NCBI GenBank assembly: GCA_001839685.1
Contig: MLAK01000609.1
Coordinates: 47,455-90,687 of the forward strand
Reading direction: 5' to 3'
Length of the DNA: 43,233 bases
DNA from: Tritrichomonas foetus
Taxonomy: Eukaryota > Parabasalia > Tritrichomonadida > Tritrichomonadidae
Numbering within the stretch: the first letter of the stretch is position 1; every line of letters starts with the position of its first letter. The translations under genes were made by a program, and so were the position numbers. Positions 37,801 to 43,233 of the stretch are shown here, in pieces. The notes beneath the pieces were generated by a model. That model was not told where the DNA came from and searched no databases. It saw nothing but the letters and a program-made list of their open reading frames with translations.

Positions 37801-39138
37801 ATGAGCCATGTAAACGTGGATTTAAAAAGTCAAGAAAGGATTATTCCGTTTAAACAGCGAGTGTACAGTCGGACGAATGATATTCTTAAACTTGTCAAGC
37901 AAATTTTGAATAATGAAGGTGACCAAGATCAAAAACTCTCACTTCTCTATAGCCATGTTTTCAAGCAAATTGCGACTTATGATGAATTGTCACAACTCGG
38001 CCAGCGATTTCCATTTAAAAAGTTTTTCAATTTTGTAATCGCAAATCAAGGGAACCAAAAAGGCATTAAAGCCTTCAAAATTCTCGCTAAAATGACAGAT
38101 TCAAATGAAGCAAGCTACAGTTTTTTCACCAATCCAGTTCTCCTTCAAATGTGTACAGCTTTTTTTTCGACTCCAGAAAACGCACCGTTTGTGAAATATG
38201 CGCTTTTAATTTTGATTAACGGATCAGCTTACGAAGACTTTGCAATGATGATTTTAAATGCGAATATATGTGATATATTGATTCATCTTCCAGTGAGCCC
38301 AGAGCTTTCACGTCTTGTTAGTGAACTTACATACTATCCAAGCAATTATTTGGGGCAGCTCTTTTTGATAGCAATTTATATTTTAGAGAACCATATTAAG
38401 TTTGACGAAAATGATGAAATTTCTGTCATCGATTTCGGAATTCCTTGCTATGCATTTAAAGCAATTCATCACATTTATAACATTCCAAATTTACCTTCAG
38501 AAATTCACCAAATGATGACCAATCAGATCACACCTTTCATTCTTCACAATTCCCAGCTTTATTTCTCAAAAATGAAGAAGAAAAGATGTTTTAATGCACT
38601 TTTTAAGATTTTAGCACATATTGATAATGTTCCACCTGAAATTGGTGTTAACATTTTAAATGTTATTTCCAACATCGAATTTAAAAAATGGGTGAAAAGT
38701 GGAAAAACAGTCAAAATTGGAATGTTACCTTTTATTTCGAATGTTGAAACATGGAGACCAATAATTGGGGAAATGTTCTTGAACATTTCATTCACAAAAT
38801 TTGCCGAGATGCCATATGAAATAAAACTTTTCATATTCAAAACGATTTTACAGTATTACCAAAGTACAACAATTGACAAATTTACATTACCTTTCATTGA
38901 ATGGTGCCTTTTTTATATTGACAATGAAGAGGTTAGTAAAGCCTGCTTTGAAAGACTGATTGAAATCGCCCTAGTGGCTCAGGGAAACCTTGAAAGTAGT
39001 TATGAAGTTTGCTCGAAGATACTTTCTGAAATAGGAGCAAGTATGAATACTTTTGAAGAAATATTGGATAAGGATGATGAGGAAATCGCCTTGAGAGCAG
39101 CAAGACTTGTCGAGATTCTCACAAGTATTCAGCCTTAA
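37801..39138 (+). CDS. Helical-repeat (ARM/HEAT-like) protein
   Basis: This is a 445-residue, Leu/Ile/Phe-rich all-helical protein with no membrane-grade segments. Successive ~40-residue helix pairs (KFFNFVIANQGNQKGIKAFK, then ILLQMCTAFF-type, FVKYALLILINGSA, ELSRLVSELTYYP, LFLIAIYILENH) suggest an armadillo/HEAT-type solenoid, a style common in trichomonad proteins. No named family is recognised. A scaffold or transport-adaptor role is possible. The start follows CACATCAA, the same initiator as two other genes here. Confidence 0.7.
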   Translation: MSHVNVDLKSQERIIPFKQRVYSRTNDILKLVKQILNNEGDQDQKLSLLYSHVFKQIATYDELSQLGQRFPFKKFFNFVIANQGNQKGIKAFKILAKMTDSNEASYSFFTNPVLLQMCTAFFSTPENAPFVKYALLILINGSAYEDFAMMILNANICDILIHLPVSPELSRLVSELTYYPSNYLGQLFLIAIYILENHIKFDENDEISVIDFGIPCYAFKAIHHIYNIPNLPSEIHQMMTNQITPFILHNSQLYFSKMKKKRCFNALFKILAHIDNVPPEIGVNILNVISNIEFKKWVKSGKTVKIGMLPFISNVETWRPIIGEMFLNISFTKFAEMPYEIKLFIFKTILQYYQSTTIDKFTLPFIEWCLFYIDNEEVSKACFERLIEIALVAQGNLESSYEVCSKILSEIGASMNTFEEILDKDDEEIALRAARLVEILTSIQP

Positions 39139-39439
39139 GTCTTTGTTATATGTAAACTATTTTAGAGTATTTTCTTTTCTTCATTAATTCTTTTTTTTAA
39201 TTGATTTTTTTTCAACATTATTAGTTATTTTCTTAATTATTAGTTATTTTCTCAATTGTAAGTCATTTTCTTTCATACTGAAGATTAGTCAGTAAGAATG
39301 ATCATATCTGATATCGTATTTGTCTGAATTTTTTATTTTTCAGAGCTTTTTGTTTGAATTTGTAAAAATTGGAACAATTGATAACATTTATGACCAGTTA
39401 TAAAAGTTAAACTTTTTCTGATATTGAATAGAAAGTTCA
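39139..39439. other. Intergenic spacer
   Basis: Short spacer containing an imperfect ~25-bp direct repeat (TTATTAGTTATTTTCTTAA type, 39218-39275). AAGTTCAATG marks the next gene start. Confidence 0.6.
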
Positions 39440-40588
39440 ATGAGGAAGCGAAGCCAAAACACACGAAGAAATAAACAAACAGTATCAGCTCCTGTCCAAA
39501 GCGCCCCACGAATCACGATTACAGAATCTCGAAATAATGATCAAACCGGATTTTTCGATAAACACCCAATCGCCAAAACAATATTATCCGTCACAGGTTT
39601 CTTCATATTTGCGATCCTCTCATTGCTTTTTACTAAGCACTACAAGTTTCCACAGCTGAACTATTCATTCGATATGAAAGGTGACACTCCATTCGCATCA
39701 ATATTAGATTTTTATGGATATCATAAAAATCAACTGTCTTCCATTCAAAATATTTATCCAGTTGTCATAGGAACTTCACTTTTCTACCTTTATCGCAATT
39801 TCAACTGTGATTACGAACTATCTGCGCTTTTTTCATTTATCGCTATTATGGATTCTGGTTTTTCATCATTTTTGCAATCATCAAATTCTCACTTTTTCCA
39901 TGTTTTTTTAACAATGTTAACATTCTTTTTCCAAGGTTTATTGTTTCATGAAAAAGCGTTTTCTACGATTTGGTTTATTTTGAATGCATTTTTATCGTTT
40001 TTTATTTCATTGAATTTTTGCAATCGTGTTGAAAGTCTTCCTTTAATCGTTTCATATATTTATTCAATCAGTATAACTGTTCGTAAGACAAGCCTCAGTT
40101 TTTCACCAAGAAAACCCACCAAAATTTTAGATATAATTAAAATCGTTTCATTAAACTGCTTTGTAAGTTTTGTTACCATTTTTATCTTTAAATCGACAAT
40201 TGGATTACCAAAATTCCGAAAAATTAGCTTTTCAATTGATGATATTTTTGATGAATATAAAATTATTCAATTTGGATATACTTTAATAGTGTTTGAAATA
40301 TTAGCTGTTTTCCTTTTTGCTTTCAAATTTACTTATTTGAATTCATATGATTCACTTCTTCTTATTTCACTTGCTTTAACTTTTGTTTCTAATTTGATTC
40401 TTCCTGTTTTTTCAGGAGAATCTGCCTTGGCGACGAAAATTTTTGATGGTAAACTGAATCTTGTTATGATGGCTGGAATTGTTATTGGAAGACCATCAAG
40501 ACTTTATTTATCATATACTCTTTTGCTAATTGGCTTGTTTACAACTTGGGTTGAAAGATACAAATTCAAACCGCTTGGAGAATTTTGA
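39440..40588 (+). CDS. Multi-pass membrane protein, possible divergent GT-C/PMT-like fold
   Basis: A 382-residue protein with a basic cytosolic N-terminus (MRKRSQNTRRNKQ) and about nine hydrophobic helices. After helix 1 (TILSVTGFFIFAILSLLF) comes a lumenal loop SFDMKGDTPFASILDFYGYH. Then IYPVVIGTSLFYLYRNF, ELSALFSFIAIMDSGFSSFL and SNSHFFHVFLTMLTFFF follow each other as the second to fourth segments do in protein O-mannosyltransferase-type GT-C enzymes (Pro/Gly helix, helix ending in Asp, Ser/His loop). The usual Asp-Glu of the first loop is not clearly present and the protein is about half the size of a PMT. The fold call is weak; it may also be an unrelated polytopic protein. It probably lies in the ER or endomembranes. 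Confidence 0.75.
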   Translation: MRKRSQNTRRNKQTVSAPVQSAPRITITESRNNDQTGFFDKHPIAKTILSVTGFFIFAILSLLFTKHYKFPQLNYSFDMKGDTPFASILDFYGYHKNQLSSIQNIYPVVIGTSLFYLYRNFNCDYELSALFSFIAIMDSGFSSFLQSSNSHFFHVFLTMLTFFFQGLLFHEKAFSTIWFILNAFLSFFISLNFCNRVESLPLIVSYIYSISITVRKTSLSFSPRKPTKILDIIKIVSLNCFVSFVTIFIFKSTIGLPKFRKISFSIDDIFDEYKIIQFGYTLIVFEILAVFLFAFKFTYLNSYDSLLLISLALTFVSNLILPVFSGESALATKIFDGKLNLVMMAGIVIGRPSRLYLSYTLLLIGLFTTWVERYKFKPLGEF

Positions 40589-40899
40589 ATTTTGAATCGT
40601 TTTTTAGGTGAAATGTGTTGACGAATGATAAAAGAAAAGATATGATTCATTTTATGATGTTAGAAGATATTTACTATTGTATTTTTCGTTATGAAAAATG
40701 ATCACTGTTGGTTTTATTTGAATAAAGGTTTATACAATAATATATCTTTTATTTTTCTATTGAATTGAGTCGAATCAATTTTCCACGATAATTTTAGTTA
40801 AATCATAAATAATATTTAGAAATGTCCAATCATTTAAGAAAAACTAAGAAATAACGAAAATATATCACATTTATATAAATAAAAGATAGAAAACGCATT
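40589..40899. other. Convergent intergenic region
   Basis: About 310 AT-rich bases form the 3' flanks of the membrane protein gene and the NEK gene. No feature is seen. Confidence 0.6.
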
Positions 40900-42720
40900 T
40901 CAAACTCTTTGTTCAAGCTTGATTAAATCCCGCACAAGTCCCACAACACTTCTGTTCTTCTTTTCATAGTCTTTAATGAATTTCGCACTTGATGGAATAT
41001 TTTCGGTCAAAACGTGCGCATAAAGCAATGCAAATTGTGCATCACCAATTTCATCTTCAAGTGTAGATCGAATTGTTTCAATTTGATCAGGATCCACTTG
41101 ACCTAATCCAAAATCGATTGGTTCTGTATTCTTTGATGGAGGTGAAGGTTTATAAGTCCAAAGTGGAGCATCTGCACTTAATCTTAAAGAATCGCGTAAA
41201 GAATTAGTTGTTTCTTCTAAAACATGAAACTCATCTTTACTTGAATTTTGAATGCCGTCATCATCGCTATCGTTATCGTCAATAAAATCATCTTCAATAA
41301 AGTCGTCTTCTATGTCTAAATCTTGGTCAGGCGATAAATCTTCATCATCAGAAATAAAATCTTCATTAAAAGCAGGAGCACCACCAAATGTGGGTTGAAC
41401 ACGTTTTGAGGCTGTATTTGAGAGGGCCCATTTTGGAGCTTCTCTTGCTGATTTAGCAGCAGGTATCCTAGAATTATTTTGAGAAGTTTTTGGAATCTTG
41501 GACTGAGGCGGTGGAGAAAATTTCAGAGGATTTTGATTTTGAGCTGTAAATAAAATTCTTGGTCGTGGGTTTTTTGCATCTCTTCCACTGTTTTTAGAAC
41601 TATCAAAATCATTATTATTCATATTATTATATATGTTATTCTTGTTAACATTACCATGACTTTTATTGTTGTTATTGTCATTGCTGTTATTATTGCTGTT
41701 ATTATTATGATTATGATTATTTGTGTTGATTTTATTGCTGTATTTCATTTGGAAGTCATCATTGAAATCGTCATTGAAATCATCCTGAAATTCTTCAAGA
41801 TCATTTTGATGGTTAATTTGTCTGTTATTTGTGAATTTTCCTTTAGTTCGTGGTTTGGGGTTTACTCTTTTTGATTTTGTTCGTTGTGGTGTTGTTGTTT
41901 GCAAAGTTTTTTGGTTCCGACTAATTAATTCGTTTGCTGCCTTTTGAATAAAAGGAAGGTCCATAACTTGTTGAGCTGTTGGACGAAGTTGTGGAGCGAG
42001 ATTTAGCATTCCTTCAATCAAATCACGCATATTTTGAGAATATCGTGATGGTATTGGACCATGTTTCCCTTGAATTACTGAAGCCAACAAAGCTGATGCA
42101 TTTTGAGCTTCAAACGGTTTATGTAAAGCACACAATTCAAATAAAATACATCCTAGGCTCCAAATGTCTGATTTTGAATCATAGGGCGAACCTTCCCATA
42201 TTTCTGGAGATAAATAAAATGGCGTACCAATAACAGTTTTCGCTAAGTCGCAGCTACTCTCTAGTGATTTGGCTACACCAAAATCACCTAGTTTGACGAT
42301 TCCCAATTTTGTTAAGAATACATTTTGTGGCTTTAAATCTCGATGTAAAATATTATGAGCATGTAAGTAAGCAACGACCGAAACAATTTGAACAAAATAG
42401 CGAAGAATATCTGCTTCATCCATCAGCTTGTTCCTTTGGTTTGTAATCACTTTATCGAGATCGCCGCCATCGATATATTCCATGACGATATACAAAGTTT
42501 GGTTTTCTTGAAATGATTCTTTGTAAGCGACGACGTTTGGGTGTTTAATTGAAGAGAGAACTTTCACTTCGCCGAGGGATTTTTCTCGTTCTGCTTTTGA
42601 TAAGCAGCAAAGCTTCACTTTTTTTATCGCGTAAAGTTCTTTTGTCGATTTGTCGCGTGCAAGTTTTACGCTGCCATACGAGCCTTTTCCAAGCTCTCGT
42701 ATGATCTCGTAGCGATTCAT
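40900..42720 (-). CDS. NEK-family protein kinase
   Basis: This is a 606-residue NIMA-related Ser/Thr kinase. It has a glycine loop GKGSYGSV (11-18), Lys33 in YAIKKV, HRDLKPQN (127-134), DFGVAK (146-151), and an activation loop ending in VIGTPFYLSPE (163-173), which is typical of NEKs. All catalytic residues are present. Past ~265 the tail is disordered: Asp/Asn runs, a strongly acidic patch (~450-490) and a short conserved-looking helical end (SAKFIKDYEKKNRSVVGLVR). NEKs act in mitosis and in flagellar/basal-body control, and they are expanded in trichomonads. The ATG at 42720 (MNRYEIIREL) follows ATTCATTG; the codon before it is TTG and is not used. Confidence 0.93.
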   Translation of the reverse strand: MNRYEIIRELGKGSYGSVKLARDKSTKELYAIKKVKLCCLSKAEREKSLGEVKVLSSIKHPNVVAYKESFQENQTLYIVMEYIDGGDLDKVITNQRNKLMDEADILRYFVQIVSVVAYLHAHNILHRDLKPQNVFLTKLGIVKLGDFGVAKSLESSCDLAKTVIGTPFYLSPEIWEGSPYDSKSDIWSLGCILFELCALHKPFEAQNASALLASVIQGKHGPIPSRYSQNMRDLIEGMLNLAPQLRPTAQQVMDLPFIQKAANELISRNQKTLQTTTPQRTKSKRVNPKPRTKGKFTNNRQINHQNDLEEFQDDFNDDFNDDFQMKYSNKINTNNHNHNNNSNNNSNDNNNNKSHGNVNKNNIYNNMNNNDFDSSKNSGRDAKNPRPRILFTAQNQNPLKFSPPPQSKIPKTSQNNSRIPAAKSAREAPKWALSNTASKRVQPTFGGAPAFNEDFISDDEDLSPDQDLDIEDDFIEDDFIDDNDSDDDGIQNSSKDEFHVLEETTNSLRDSLRLSADAPLWTYKPSPPSKNTEPIDFGLGQVDPDQIETIRSTLEDEIGDAQFALLYAHVLTENIPSSAKFIKDYEKKNRSVVGLVRDLIKLEQRV

Positions 42721-43233
42721 CAATGAATGGATAAAAAACGATCTTTTTCTGAGAAAAATGACCGATTAGATACTGAAAAAATTCATTCAAAAATAACTTT
42801 AAAAATTCCTCGAATTTTTTTTTGAATATGACACACTCAAACGGTTGTTAATTCACATATAATTTAACCATGACGATAGTTTGTTTCGAAACAAAATCAC
42901 AGTAAAAACAATCTAAATCCTTCTTGTAATTTATGTTCACTTAAGAATTAGAATGATTTCAGTATTCAAGACAAATTTTGACGAGATAATGAGGCTGTTT
43001 CAGAATCACCAATAGATTGATTTATATATATATCTTTCCAAAGTGTAATGATTTCTGAAAAAATAAGACCAAGTAGAAAGTGGGAATTATAGTGAATTGA
43101 GACCATAAAATTTGACTAAAAAACAAAACTCATCAAGTTACTATCCTTTTCCCTCCTATATGAAAGGTTTACAAAATGGTCCCCCAAAGATTTTGTGGGA
43201 CCATCCCATAAACCTTTGTCCTACCACTGACAC
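42721..43233. other. Upstream region of the NEK gene, window end
   Basis: AT-rich sequence with no gene. The last ~75 bases are less AT-rich and form an imperfect inverted repeat, listed separately. That suggests the edge of another element beyond the window. Confidence 0.5.
43163..43217. repeat. Imperfect inverted repeat at right edge
   Basis: Two 21-base arms (AAAGGTTTACAAAATGGTCCC at 43163 without its last base, and its partner at 43197-43217) pair at 17 of 21 positions around a 13-base loop. The outer AAAGGTTTA and inner ATGGTCCC blocks match exactly. It could be a structured repeat or the end of a transposon. Confidence 0.6.

Noticed and set aside
1..43233. tRNA, rRNA or CRISPR loci
   Set aside because: I found no T-loop-type GGTTCGAATCC blocks with matching stems, no rRNA-like GC-richer stretch and no regularly spaced repeats.

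Overview
The window looks like nuclear DNA of a trichomonad (parabasalid) protist, most probably of the Tritrichomonas type. It is very AT-rich, and its 18 protein genes are all intron-free, use the standard code and lie on both strands with short AT-rich gaps. The gene mix is typical of parabasalids: ankyrin-repeat protein, NEK and CAMK-like kinases, secreted beta-amylase, LCAT-like lipase, P4-type ATPase relative and large coiled-coil proteins. Most genes also carry a TCA-type initiator motif a few bases upstream of the ATG (for example TTCATCAAATG, CTCATCAAATG, CACATCAAATG, TTCAATG, TTCATG). The species call is inference.

Layout. 1-6.4 kb, minus strand: a CAP-like protein with an 88-residue tandem repeat that runs off the left edge, a secreted or membrane-anchored LCAT-like acyltransferase/phospholipase, and an ankyrin protein. 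7.1-8.4 kb, plus: a secreted GH14 beta-amylase with intact catalytic residues. 9.2-15.3 kb, minus: a 1189-residue LisH-like/low-complexity/C2-like protein, a histidine-phosphatase (phosphoglycerate mutase-like) protein with a hydrogenosome-like leader, and a small SMI1/KNR4-like protein. 15.3-19.1 kb: a gene desert holding a 1381-bp element bounded by perfect 37-bp inverted repeats that begin with TTAA. 19.1-26.8 kb: two convergent genes, a GH77/DPE2-like glucanotransferase homologue with two CBM20 domains and a P4-ATPase homologue. Both keep their family architecture but have lost the catalytic signatures. 27-34.5 kb: a decayed gene fragment, an acidic protein, an EF-hand protein, a CAMK-like kinase and a 1073-residue coiled-coil protein. 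35-42.7 kb: a small protein with a TAF1-like motif, an M24B aminopeptidase, a helical-repeat protein, a multi-pass membrane protein with a possible GT-C/PMT-like fold, and a NEK kinase.

How the genes relate. Genes are transcribed singly and no operon logic is expected. Beta-amylase (maltose release from glycogen) and the DPE2-like protein belong to one pathway in other organisms, but here the DPE2-like protein appears to be a glycan-binding pseudoenzyme. The most notable observation is this pair of adjacent, tail-to-tail, long intact reading frames that look like pseudoenzymes. The next are the TTAA inverted-repeat element and the leader on the phosphatase.
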